A stretch of DNA of 64,000 nt from Plantactinospora soyae (GTDB lineage Bacteria; Actinomycetota; Actinomycetes; Mycobacteriales; Micromonosporaceae), in contig NZ_JADBEB010000001.1 in NCBI RefSeq assembly GCF_014874095.1, forward strand, positions 2,666,001 to 2,730,000. Reading direction: 5' to 3'. The notes below the pieces were generated by a model. The model saw only the letters and a list, made by a program, of their open reading frames with translations, ran no database searches and was not told the origin of the DNA. Shown piece by piece: positions 7,892 through 15,904 of the stretch. The stretch's first letter is position 1; each line of letters begins with the position of its first letter. The translations under genes and the position numbers were made by a program.

Positions 7892-8812
7892 GTGCCGTTG
7901 AACGAGCTGCCGAACTGGTTGCCGGCTTGGTGTCTTGACCATCTGGGCGGTGAACCCGCCGGCGTGCTGTTCCAGTCGCGACAGGTCTCGATGGTGTTCG
8001 GTCTGCGGTTGGCCGGTGGCAGGGACGTCGTGGTCAAGGCGCGCGCCGACGACGGCCGGGCCTCGTCGTGTGTCGCGGCGCAGGCCTGGCTGGCCGAGCG
8101 CGGGTTTGCGTGTGCCCGGCCGCTCACGCCGGTGGTCGGTGTCGGTGCACTGGCCGTGCACGCCGAGGAATTCCGGCCCGGCGGCGAGGTGTTGCACGGG
8201 GACTCTCCGGACATCGCTGTGCGCTGCGCGGAGCTGTTCGCCCGGCTGATGGCCGAACTTGCCGGTGTGCCCGTCGCGCCGCCGCTGCCAAATCCGCCCT
8301 GGGTGCGCTGGGACCACACCGATTCCGGGGTGTGGCCGGCGATCGACTTTCTCGACGGCCGGGACCAAAGTGTCGTGTCCGAGCACATTGTCGATACGGC
8401 TGAGCGGGCCCGGAAGCGTCTGCTGGCCGCCGGCTTGCCGTGCGTGCTCGGCCACGCCGACTTCGAGGCGCAGAACCTGCGGTGGCAGGGTTGGCAGGTA
8501 GCTACGGTGCACGACTGGGACAGCCTGGCGTGGCAGCCGGAGGCGGCACTTGTGGGAGCGGCGAGTGGGTCGTTCGCCAGTTCCGGGCCGCCCACGCTGG
8601 CGCCGATCGAAAGCTCCGAGGCGTTCCTGGTGGCTTATCAAGACATTCGAGGGCGCCCGTTCACGGCCGTGGAGTTGGAAATCGCATGGGCGGCCAGCTT
8701 GTGGATGGCTGCGTACAACGCCCGAGAGATGGCACTGTGCGGTGGCGCTCCGCAGGGCGCCGATGCGCTTCGGGCGCAGGCAGCCGAACGCCTCCGCCGG
8801 GCTAATGCCTAA
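7892..8812 (+). CDS. Aminoglycoside phosphotransferase (APH)-family kinase-like protein
   Basis: About 306 residues from GTG 7892; an upstream in-frame extension to 7760 has non-coding-like composition and was rejected. The APH/choline-kinase fold is shown by the nucleotide-binding N-lobe (FGLRLAGGRDVVVKARAD, with Lys in VVVKA), the catalytic loop GHADFEAQNL (His-x-Asp and Asn) and the metal-binding HDWDSL. Such kinases phosphorylate small molecules such as aminoglycosides, homoserine or choline. The substrate cannot be read from sequence, and antibiotic resistance should not be assumed. It stands alone, divergent from the lipoprotein and convergent with the DUF3427 gene. Confidence 0.8.
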   Translation: MPLNELPNWLPAWCLDHLGGEPAGVLFQSRQVSMVFGLRLAGGRDVVVKARADDGRASSCVAAQAWLAERGFACARPLTPVVGVGALAVHAEEFRPGGEVLHGDSPDIAVRCAELFARLMAELAGVPVAPPLPNPPWVRWDHTDSGVWPAIDFLDGRDQSVVSEHIVDTAERARKRLLAAGLPCVLGHADFEAQNLRWQGWQVATVHDWDSLAWQPEAALVGAASGSFASSGPPTLAPIESSEAFLVAYQDIRGRPFTAVELEIAWAASLWMAAYNAREMALCGGAPQGADALRAQAAERLRRANA

Positions 8813-8868
8813 CATCAGCACAGCCTCGAAAGCTCCCCGCTTACGGCGATTTTGGCCTCAAGGAAACC

Positions 8869-11800
8869 TCAGGCGGCGGTAGCGCGTGCGGCGGCGTACA
8901 CGTCAGGCGGGAGAGGGTGGGCAAGCCGCCAGACAATCCGCATTGGACGGTCGTTGGTGTGTGAGCTGTACGTCATGGGGCCGGCGTACAGGTACGGCGG
9001 GGCACCCAGGTCGCCGTCGCGTACTTTGGTCTCTCGGACGAAGAGGTGCACGGTCGACCCGAGGCCGCCATGGTGGATGTAGCGCTGGCCGGTCGGCGAC
9101 CCGCTTGAGGTGGTGCTCTGGGACTCCCATTGGAAGAGTTCCTCGGTGATGGCCCGGTCGGCGTACATCGTGGTGGGCGAGTAGTGGTGCTCGGATTTGA
9201 CCAGGGTGACAAAGAACAGGTCTGCCCGCTCGCTTGGGACCCACTTCACACCCTCCCGGAGCTGGGTCGGGTTGGACACACCGAAGCCGGCGCAGGCCTC
9301 GTCTCGGCTGTAGTGGGCGTGCGGCCGTAGCGGTACGGTTGCCGACACCTGTCCGAGGGTGATGCGGTGGATCCGTTCCCGGAGGACCTCAGCGACTTGG
9401 GCGATCTCCTCACAGCGGTCCGGATGTTTCCACAGCCGGCGTAATCCTTCGTCCGTCCGGTCGAGGGGAATCTTGTTGCCCCAAAGTGCGACGTGTAGCA
9501 GATCGGCGAGCCGGTCGGTGCCTGAGCGTCCACCAGCGGCAACTCCCTGAAGCAGCTCAAGTCGGTCTGTGTCGTCCAGATGCAGCATGCGACCGATGGC
9601 GGCCCCGAGCGTGACGTCATCCGGACCGGGATGCGTACGGCTTAGACCGGCACGGCGCCGTAGCCCGGTCCAGCCACCGAGTGACTTGCGACGGTAGACA
9701 TCCTCCACCTCCAAGCCGGTCTCCCGAAGAAAGTCGGCGAGTGTGACATTCCCGAGTTCGCGCAGTTCGGCGGTGAGAGTCGATGTCGAGTTGGGCAACG
9801 CCGATCGTAGGTTGGCCAGCACGATGTCCTTGGCCACGCGGTCAAGCTCGATGTGACAGCCGCTGGGCAGGTGGGGAAAGTCGTACTCGACAGCGTTGGT
9901 CAGGGCTCGGCGGCTGACGCCGGTCAGCGCCCGCCACCGAAGGTCAAAGCGGAAGTTGGCGTGCTGCCCACCGATGAAGTCGAGGACGGTGAGGCAGGCT
10001 TTGCCGTAGTCGAGCCGAAGGCCACGGCCAAGTTGCTGAAGGAAGATCGTTGCGCTCTCGGTGGGGCGCAGCAGCAGGATCGTATCGACCATCGGCAGGT
10101 CGACGCCCTCGTTGAACAGGTCAACGGTGAAAAGCACCCGCAGCTCGCCGCGCCGAAACTGGTCGAGCAAGCGTACGCGGTCAGCAGGATCGACTCGTGA
10201 CGTCACCGCTGCGGACGGCACTCCCGATCCAGCAAACCGCTCGGCCATGAACTCGGCGTGGGCGATACTGACGCAGAACCCCAGCGCGCGCATGTTACCC
10301 ACGTCGACCTTGTCGCGTACCGCCTGGAGGATCTTCGAAACGCGTGCATCGTCGCCGGTATAGAGATTGCTCAGCTCACTGAGGTCGTAGCCCTGTCCAC
10401 GGCGCCACCGCAGCGTTGCGAGATCCACGTCGTCATGCAGGCCGAAGTACTGGAATGGCGCAAGGAGCTGTCGTTCCAGCGCCTCCCAGAGGTGAAGCTC
10501 GACCGCCGTACGTCCACCGAACCATCGGCGCACGTCTCCGCCGTCGGCTCGGTCAGGAGTGGCGGTCAGCCCGAGGAGTTCGCGCGGCTGTAGTCGCCCC
10601 AGGAGACGGGCATACGTTGGCGCTTCGGCGTGGTGAAACTCGTCCACGATCACCATGTCGAACCGGTGCGGCGGTAGGTCCTCGTCGACAAGCCGGTGCA
10701 GGGATTGGACGGAGGCGAAGACATAGCGCCAGTCTTGCGGCTTCTCCCCACCGACCAGAACCTCGCCGAAACTGCCGTCGCGGAGGACCTGCCGAAATAC
10801 CGAGCGGCTTTGCCGAAGAATCTGCTCCTGGTGAGCCACGAAGAGCAGCGAGTTGACGCTGCGATCCCGTCGAAGGTCGCGGTAGTCCAGGGCAGCGACG
10901 ACGGTCTTGCCGGTGCCGGTCGCCATGACGACCAGGTTGCGGTGTCGACCATGGACCAGGCGCTCGGCTGCGAGATCGGCGAGGACGCTCCGCTGGTAGC
11001 CGTACGGGTGAACGTCGATATTAGCGATTTCGACGTCGAGGCTGTCGCTGTCGACCAACCGCTGGCCACGCGGCCGGTGGTGCCGGCGCTCGCTGCGCAG
11101 CGCTTGCCGGAGCCGATCCCCGTCCTCAGCCGGGACGTACGTCTCGAACGCGGGGTCGTTCCAGTAGTCGGTGAACGTCGCGTCGAAGGTGTCGATGACG
11201 TGCGGCTGCTCCAGGCTAGATACCCGGATGTTCCACTCCAGGCCATCGACCAGGGCAGCGCGGGAGAGGTTCGACGAGCCGACGTACGCGGTCGCTACGC
11301 CGTTGTCGCGTCGGAAGAGCCAGGCCTTGGCGTGTAGCCGCGTGGTCTTCGTCTCGTACGAAATTTTGATCTCGGCGCCCAGCTCGGCTAGCCGGTCCAC
11401 TGCGCGCTGATCAGTTGCCCCGAGGTAGGACGTGGTGATGACGCGGAGCCGGCTGCCTCGGGCGGTTAGCTCCCGGATCGGCCGTTCCAGCATGCGCACG
11501 CCGGGCCAGGTGATGAAGGCGCAGAGAAGATCGACTTGATCTGCGGAGGCCATCTCGTAACCAACTTCGTGGCCGATGCGCGGTTGGTGCCGGCCATTGA
11601 CCAGTAGGGCGCCAGTGGACAACGGCGTGCTGGGACGAGCCGGGAAGTGTGTTCCGGCCGGCGGCGTCGGGGGATGAGCGATAGCGGTCAGAAGCTGCCG
11701 GTGGGCCTCCGTCACCTGGTCGTCATCGCCGGCTGCTCGTGGCTCGATAGCAGCAATGCTTTCGGCAATCCTGTTTGCTATCTCGATTTGCCGGCCGAGC

Positions 11801-11997
11801 CGCTGGGGGTCCTGGCTGCCAGCGACCGCGTTCAGTGCGCGGATGGCCAGGCCGGCGATGTGCCGGGCGAGCACCTTGTCAGCATCGGCCGGGTCAAGGT
11901 CGTCTCTCTGGACCAGGGTGGGATCCACATGCTGGAGCTTGCTTGCGAGCTCGTTGGTGATGAGGTGTTCGTAGATGCCGCGTGCCAGCTCCGTCAC
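8869..11997 (-). CDS. PLD nuclease - DEAD/DEAH helicase - DUF3427 protein
   Basis: 1042 residues. Residues 140-260 form a phospholipase-D-like nuclease domain with one HxK half-site (RLHAKAWLF, His222, Lys224; then GSSNLSRAAL). Residues 330-700 form a superfamily 2 helicase: Walker A MATGTGKT (about 358-365), DEFH box (452-455), SAT-like LTATP, and motif VI QQLGRGLR. The C-terminal third matches the DUF3427 type by layout (RYIHHGGLGSTVHLFVRE near the end, related to YprA/PLD-helicase proteins). Proteins of this architecture recur in defence islands and are thought to act on foreign or damaged DNA. Full length for the family. Start ATG 11997 is a conservative choice. Confidence 0.9.
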   Translation of the reverse strand: MTELARGIYEHLITNELASKLQHVDPTLVQRDDLDPADADKVLARHIAGLAIRALNAVAGSQDPQRLGRQIEIANRIAESIAAIEPRAAGDDDQVTEAHRQLLTAIAHPPTPPAGTHFPARPSTPLSTGALLVNGRHQPRIGHEVGYEMASADQVDLLCAFITWPGVRMLERPIRELTARGSRLRVITTSYLGATDQRAVDRLAELGAEIKISYETKTTRLHAKAWLFRRDNGVATAYVGSSNLSRAALVDGLEWNIRVSSLEQPHVIDTFDATFTDYWNDPAFETYVPAEDGDRLRQALRSERRHHRPRGQRLVDSDSLDVEIANIDVHPYGYQRSVLADLAAERLVHGRHRNLVVMATGTGKTVVAALDYRDLRRDRSVNSLLFVAHQEQILRQSRSVFRQVLRDGSFGEVLVGGEKPQDWRYVFASVQSLHRLVDEDLPPHRFDMVIVDEFHHAEAPTYARLLGRLQPRELLGLTATPDRADGGDVRRWFGGRTAVELHLWEALERQLLAPFQYFGLHDDVDLATLRWRRGQGYDLSELSNLYTGDDARVSKILQAVRDKVDVGNMRALGFCVSIAHAEFMAERFAGSGVPSAAVTSRVDPADRVRLLDQFRRGELRVLFTVDLFNEGVDLPMVDTILLLRPTESATIFLQQLGRGLRLDYGKACLTVLDFIGGQHANFRFDLRWRALTGVSRRALTNAVEYDFPHLPSGCHIELDRVAKDIVLANLRSALPNSTSTLTAELRELGNVTLADFLRETGLEVEDVYRRKSLGGWTGLRRRAGLSRTHPGPDDVTLGAAIGRMLHLDDTDRLELLQGVAAGGRSGTDRLADLLHVALWGNKIPLDRTDEGLRRLWKHPDRCEEIAQVAEVLRERIHRITLGQVSATVPLRPHAHYSRDEACAGFGVSNPTQLREGVKWVPSERADLFFVTLVKSEHHYSPTTMYADRAITEELFQWESQSTTSSGSPTGQRYIHHGGLGSTVHLFVRETKVRDGDLGAPPYLYAGPMTYSSHTNDRPMRIVWRLAHPLPPDVYAAARATAA

Positions 11998-12173
11998 CTC
12001 GACGAGGTTAGACCCTCAGACAAAGATCCGGATCAAGACGAAGTCTGGATGCCAGTCGTTCGTTCAGTCGGAGAGAGTCGGCGGCGATAGCTGAGCCTCG
12101 CCCAGATGTTCGAGCCGTGCCAGGCGTCGCCGAGCCCGGGCGTGCCGCTGCCGATGATGTTTGGCTCGACGCG

Positions 12174-12701
12174 TTATGAGGGTCGTAGGCGTGCCAACTC
12201 CTCTGCCAGCCGACGCCATTGGAAGTCCTTGCTTGGCGCTACCGGCCGCAGCGCTTCGGACGGAGTGAACACGACTCCGGTATCGCTGAGGACCTGCACG
12301 TGGCGCCTGTACGCGGGATGTGTGGTGAGCGCCTTCTTGGCGTACGGGGAGACGAGGATGGGCAGCCGCAGCCCGAGCAGTTCGTTGAGAAGGCCGAGGG
12401 CGAAGTTGTCGCTGATGCCGAGCGCCCACTTGTTGATCGTGTTGAACGTCGCTGGTGCGACCAGGACCGCGTTCGCATCCGGAAGCGCGCCGGGCGCACC
12501 TGGCCTCCGCCAGGCTGAGCGCACCGGATAGCCGGTCTTCTCAGCCAACACCCTGGTGTCGATCCAGGTCGCCGCCATCGGCGTGGTGATCACACAGACC
12601 GTCCAGGCGTCCGCCATCAGGAGCTCGACGAGTTCGCTGACCTCTAGAACCGGGGGCGCGGCGCAGACCACGACGTACAGGACAGGACGTTGTTCCGTCA
12701 C
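12174..12701 (-). CDS. Flavoprotein (PPC-decarboxylase / Dfp-like fold)
   Basis: 175 residues. The start LYVVVCAAPPVLEVSELVELL, then VCVITTPMAATWID, and the core VLVAPATFNTINKWALGISDNFALGLLNE (read at about residues 79-107) match the flavoprotein family that includes EpiD and CoaC: APATxNTxxK is the FMN and substrate-clamp motif. The usual active-site His is not where I expect it, so decarboxylase activity is doubtful. It follows a truncated cysteine-hydrolase remnant, an inositol-monophosphatase-like gene and an XRE regulator on the same strand, a grouping I recall from streptomycetes. The stop is followed by an in-frame coding-like stretch (see findings). Confidence 0.85.
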   Translation of the reverse strand: MTEQRPVLYVVVCAAPPVLEVSELVELLMADAWTVCVITTPMAATWIDTRVLAEKTGYPVRSAWRRPGAPGALPDANAVLVAPATFNTINKWALGISDNFALGLLNELLGLRLPILVSPYAKKALTTHPAYRRHVQVLSDTGVVFTPSEALRPVAPSKDFQWRRLAEELARLRPS

Positions 12702-12747
12702 GTCAGCAGTCCAACGGCGGTTGTGAAGCAGCAGGACATCTGCTACC

Positions 12748-12873
12748 TCACCTCGGCGGTGGTGATGATCTGCCTGGCAGGTCTACAACCCTCGGCACAA
12801 CATGCTGGCTCTGTTCGTTGATGAAGCCGTTCTGCATGTCGATGACGACCAGCACCGCCCGTTCAACGTTCAT
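12748..12873 (-). pseudogene. N-terminal remnant of isochorismatase-family cysteine hydrolase
   Basis: An ATG at 12871-12873 overlaps the 3' end of the upstream phosphatase gene in a coupled arrangement. It encodes 41 residues that begin MNVERAVLVVIDMQNGFI, the conserved first strand and catalytic-Asp segment of isochorismatase-like cysteine hydrolases. The family signature fades after VVPRVVDL; ten unrelated residues follow and a stop ends the frame. Family members are normally about 180-200 residues, so roughly five-sixths of the gene, including the catalytic Cys, is missing. I read it as a deletion remnant; expression of a short peptide cannot be excluded. Confidence 0.65.
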
Positions 12874-13696
12874 GTGCCGAGCCTGCCAACGCCTCTGCGG
12901 CCTGGACCGCTGCAAGCAACTGCCCTGCCAGGGCCGGTGTGGCAGCGAGGGTTACGGACGAATCGTAGGTGTACTCCGTGCCGTCACGATCGAGGATTCG
13001 CGCGCCGGCCTCGCGGGCGATGGCGACACCTGCGGTCATGTCCCAGGGGTGATTGGAAAGGGTCAAGGCGGCATCGAGCTTTCCCTCGGCGAGCCAGGCG
13101 AGGTCGAGTGCTGCCGAGCCGGTCATTCGTACCCGCTGCACCTCTTCGGCGAGTTGGGCGGTCAGTGCCAGGCGCAGGCGGTTCTTGCCCGACGCGTCGG
13201 GACCGACGGCATAATCACCGATCGCCACGATGGCCTCGCTGAGGATTGCCGTGCTGCTGACCTCGATCGGCTGGCCGTTCACGTACGCGCCCTCACCCTC
13301 GGCGGCCGTGTACCGGCTGCCGAGAAAGGGCAGGTCGATGACGCCAAGGACTGGCCGCTGGTGGTGAATCAGACCGAGCGACACCCCGCACAGCGGAAGC
13401 CTGCGGACGAAGTTGGCCGTGCCATCGATCGGATCAAGGGACCAGCGCAACTCGCCGGACCCGCTGGACCCTTCCTCCTCGCCGAGGAAGCCGATTTCTG
13501 GCGTCAGATCCCGCAGGAGGGCGCGAAGCTCCCGTTCGATCCGGTAGTCGAGCTCGGAGGCAACGTCCCGGTCTCCCTTTGTGGTGAGTGCACCGGGTGT
13601 CTGTCGCCGCATCAGGGTGCTGGCCTGCTCGATGGCTTTGACGGCGATCGGCAGCAACTCGCGGTATGCCGTCACAGCTGCCGGCCCTGCTCCCAC
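12863..13696 (-). CDS. Inositol-monophosphatase-family phosphatase
   Basis: 277 residues with the metal-binding signatures of the IMPase/FBPase family: FLGEEEG (about residues 90-96), WSLDPIDGTANF (about 105-116) and the C-terminal HPWDMTAGVAIAREAG. These residues bind two or three Mg2+ ions and hydrolyse phosphate monoesters such as myo-inositol phosphate, histidinol phosphate or 3'-phosphoadenylates; the substrate cannot be decided here. The start overlaps the end of the XRE regulator gene by 25 bases, and the end overlaps the start of the truncated hydrolase, so it belongs to one transcription unit with both. Confidence 0.9.
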   Translation of the reverse strand: MGAGPAAVTAYRELLPIAVKAIEQASTLMRRQTPGALTTKGDRDVASELDYRIERELRALLRDLTPEIGFLGEEEGSSGSGELRWSLDPIDGTANFVRRLPLCGVSLGLIHHQRPVLGVIDLPFLGSRYTAAEGEGAYVNGQPIEVSSTAILSEAIVAIGDYAVGPDASGKNRLRLALTAQLAEEVQRVRMTGSAALDLAWLAEGKLDAALTLSNHPWDMTAGVAIAREAGARILDRDGTEYTYDSSVTLAATPALAGQLLAAVQAAEALAGSAHER

Positions 13697-14733
13697 TGGG
13701 AGTCGAAGACCTGCTCGAACACTGGATAGAGCCCTTCCGGTGACTCGCCCTGCCGGATTACGAACGCGGGCGCGTCGACACCTCGACTGTCTGGAAGGTA
13801 CGGCTGAGCTATGCAGAGGTCGTCCACGATGACGATGTTGAACCGGATCGTCTGGTTGTAGGTGGCGACGCCCAGCTGACCCTTCAGGCCATCGGGTAGC
13901 CGGTCGCGAACCCTCAGCAGCGTCTCGATGTTCAGCTTGGTCAGCGCGGCGAGGTGACCCTCCGGAAATCCCTCCTCGGCTTCTCGGACCTTGACCGCCG
14001 AGCCGTCTGGATCGAGAAATAAGCAGCGGGCGTGCGTGCCCGTCTCAATGAGTTCACGCCATCGGCGGTCGGCGTAGTGCTGGCACAGCAGGTTGAGGGA
14101 AAGACCTACTGCTCGTACCTGCTGGGCACCAGACAGCAGATTTTCGCAGGGTAGGTGCGTGGAAAGTTCAGCGCGGGTTCGGTACACCGCTGTTACCCCG
14201 GCAAGGTGTTCGGTCGGTACGGAGCCACGGACTTCCTGGCACTGCTCGGCCGTAACCTCTCGCTGTCCGTCGAGGAGCCGATTGGCCCCGAGCAGCACGT
14301 CACCCGGGGGGACCGTGGCGGTCTCCCAGGAGCTGATCATTTCGGCGGTTGGTTTCCACCGCAGTGCCTGCCCGAGCGCCTCGGCGAACTGCTCGGGAGT
14401 CAGCCCCAGCCCAGTCCGAGCCTGAGTGACCTGCCGACGAGCGATGGTGGCCAGGTCTGACCCCTCGTCACAATCGGTCGCGGGCACAGTGCTTTCCGAG
14501 GCGCCGAGGATCGAGCTGAATCTGCTCCGCGCATCGCCCTCGGCCTGGGCGAGCGAGGTGTCGAGGGCGGCTTGCATTTCGGGGCGTGGGTAGACACCTA
14601 CCTGGCCGGCTTCCCATTTGGAAACGGTTCGCTCGCTGACGCCGAGGTGCTCAGCGAAGTCGCGAATGCTCATCCGCAATGCGTGACGCAACGCGCGGGT
14701 CTCGCGACCGGTCCACCGCTGCACGGTTGTCAT
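13672..14733 (-). CDS. XRE-family regulator with large C-terminal effector domain (DUF5919-like)
   Basis: About 353 residues from ATG 14733, which has GGAG nine bases upstream; an in-frame extension to 14784 lacks a site. Residues 5-60 form a classical XRE helix-turn-helix (LRHALRMSIRDFAEHLGVSE, then TVSKWEAGQ). A second HTH-like segment lies at about 115-160 (TPEQFAEALGQALRW...MISSWETA). The C-terminal 180 residues (AVGLSLNLLCQHYADRR, CLFLDPDG, TLLRVRDRLP, YNQTIRFNIVIVDDLCIAQPY) resemble the DUF5919/PLD-like sensor part of streptomycete regulators. Likely regulates itself and the downstream phosphatase and flavoprotein genes. Confidence 0.85.
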   Translation of the reverse strand: MTTVQRWTGRETRALRHALRMSIRDFAEHLGVSERTVSKWEAGQVGVYPRPEMQAALDTSLAQAEGDARSRFSSILGASESTVPATDCDEGSDLATIARRQVTQARTGLGLTPEQFAEALGQALRWKPTAEMISSWETATVPPGDVLLGANRLLDGQREVTAEQCQEVRGSVPTEHLAGVTAVYRTRAELSTHLPCENLLSGAQQVRAVGLSLNLLCQHYADRRWRELIETGTHARCLFLDPDGSAVKVREAEEGFPEGHLAALTKLNIETLLRVRDRLPDGLKGQLGVATYNQTIRFNIVIVDDLCIAQPYLPDSRGVDAPAFVIRQGESPEGLYPVFEQVFDSQWEQGRQL

Positions 14734-14969
14734 CAAATCGTCTCCGATCAGGTCGAGATCGGTCTTTGGGCAGCTTACCGACACTGGCTACTGAATAGGT
14801 GCCACAGAGGTACAGCGCGTAGTCGTACCCGGAGTTCGCGACGTTGACCAGGGTGGATGTGTGGCCCGGGGCGGGTGCTGGGCTCCGGTCGGTACGGACG
14901 TGCGGTCGTACCGCCCGACCCCGCCCGCCCCGGTGCCGCTCCACCACCAGCGGATGGCAGGGGAGGGTC

Positions 14970-15230
14970 ATGGATCGGATCGACGAGGTGTTGGGTGAGG
15001 TGCCGTTGCCGCCGTACGTGACGGCAGAGGATGTGGACTTCGCGGTACGGGCGATCGCGGTGCACGCCCCCGAGCAGGGGCCGGACGGGCTGCGGTGCCG
15101 CAACGACCAGGCGGCGCATCCGTGTCGGCTGCACCGCTGGGGTCAACGGGTGCTGGCCGAGCGCGGCCTGTCCGAGGCCCAGGTCCGCGCGTCCGTCACG
15201 CACCACGAGGCATCGGCGGTACGGCCATGA
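14970..15230 (+). CDS. Small uncharacterised protein, first of three coupled genes
   Basis: 86 residues from ATG 14970, preceded by a strong GGGGAGG at 14960-14966. Sequence is mixed helical (VTAEDVDFAVRAIAVHA) with a Cys/His-containing middle (LRCRNDQAAHPCRLHRWGQR) that could bind a metal. No family recognised. The stop overlaps the ATG of the DivIVA-like gene by four bases, so the three genes at 14970, 15227 and 15565 should be translated together. It is divergent from the XRE regulator, so that regulator may control it. Confidence 0.65.
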   Translation: MDRIDEVLGEVPLPPYVTAEDVDFAVRAIAVHAPEQGPDGLRCRNDQAAHPCRLHRWGQRVLAERGLSEAQVRASVTHHEASAVRP

Positions 15231-15568
15231 GCTACCGGGCCGGTGAGCGTTTCGGCGCGCATCTCGTCCGCGCCGCGACCTTCGTGCGGCGGCGCTGGCG
15301 TGGCGGCCTCGACCCCGACGAGGTGTACGCCTACCTGCACATGGTCGCCGACGAGATGGAGCAGCTCCAACGCGAGGCGACCACCGCCAGGACCGAAGCG
15401 GAACGGATCCGCGAAGGGCTGCGGCAGTGGCGGTCCCGGCACGTCGGTTGCCGGTTCGTCGACCCACCCACCTGGTGCGTCAAGCAGAGCCCGCGACCCC
15501 GCTCCGGCAGCCGGTCCGCCGACGACTCCGAGCCGGATCAGCCACCCCGCAACGGCGGTCACTGGTGA
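15227..15568 (+). CDS. Small DivIVA-like coiled-coil protein
   Basis: 113 residues. The segment GLDPDEVYAYLHMVADEMEQL resembles the N-terminal lipid-binding/crossed-helix part of DivIVA/Wag31 (G-[LY]-D-x-x-E-V-x-x-F-L), followed by a predicted coiled coil (REATTARTEAERIREGLRQW). The C-terminal 40 residues are polar and probably disordered. DivIVA proteins mark curved membrane at poles and branching sites; a protein this short may be an accessory or a regulator of one. The start overlaps the upstream stop (ATGA) and the end overlaps the following GTG. Confidence 0.65.
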   Translation: MSYRAGERFGAHLVRAATFVRRRWRGGLDPDEVYAYLHMVADEMEQLQREATTARTEAERIREGLRQWRSRHVGCRFVDPPTWCVKQSPRPRSGSRSADDSEPDQPPRNGGHW

Positions 15569-15834
15569 CCGAACCCCGGTGGGTCATCCACCTGCCGACC
15601 ACGATCACCTCCCGGGACGCCGCCATCGACCTGGTCGACGCGTTGCGGACATCGTTGACGCACGTGCCCGTACTCGACTTCGGGGAGGCGACTCTTTCCG
15701 AGGAGGACGAGCAGTCGAGGCGTACCCGGATCTGGTGTGACGCCCCGGTCGGCGAGCCTCGCGCCGGCCCTGGGAGTCGGCGCTGTACGCGGTTCGTCGG
15801 CCACCCCGGCGGCTGCGGATCCACACGCGGATGA
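15565..15834 (+). CDS. Small uncharacterised protein, last of three coupled genes
   Basis: 89 residues from GTG 15565, overlapping the stop of the DivIVA-like gene (GTGA). The first half (RWVIHLPTTITSRDAAIDLVDALR, then PVLDFGEATLSEEDEQSRR) looks like a small alpha/beta domain. The end is rich in Cys, Gly and Arg (RRCTRFVGHPGGCG). No family recognised. Its only support is overlap, spacing and codon bias consistent with its neighbours. Confidence 0.55.
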   Translation: MTEPRWVIHLPTTITSRDAAIDLVDALRTSLTHVPVLDFGEATLSEEDEQSRRTRIWCDAPVGEPRAGPGSRRCTRFVGHPGGCGSTRG

Positions 15835-15904
15835 GCTGAGGAGGGCCGTAAACCCTCCGCCAGCGGCGCTGTGATTCAGAATCGTCCTCGGCTACCGTGC
15901 CAGG

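Noticed and set aside
7892-8812. Calling the APH-fold gene an antibiotic-resistance gene
   Set aside because: Only the general kinase fold is visible; the family has many non-antibiotic substrates.
12064-12429. 121-codon minus-strand frame overlapping the flavoprotein
   Set aside because: Out of frame with a clear flavoprotein, Arg/His-rich, no ribosome site.
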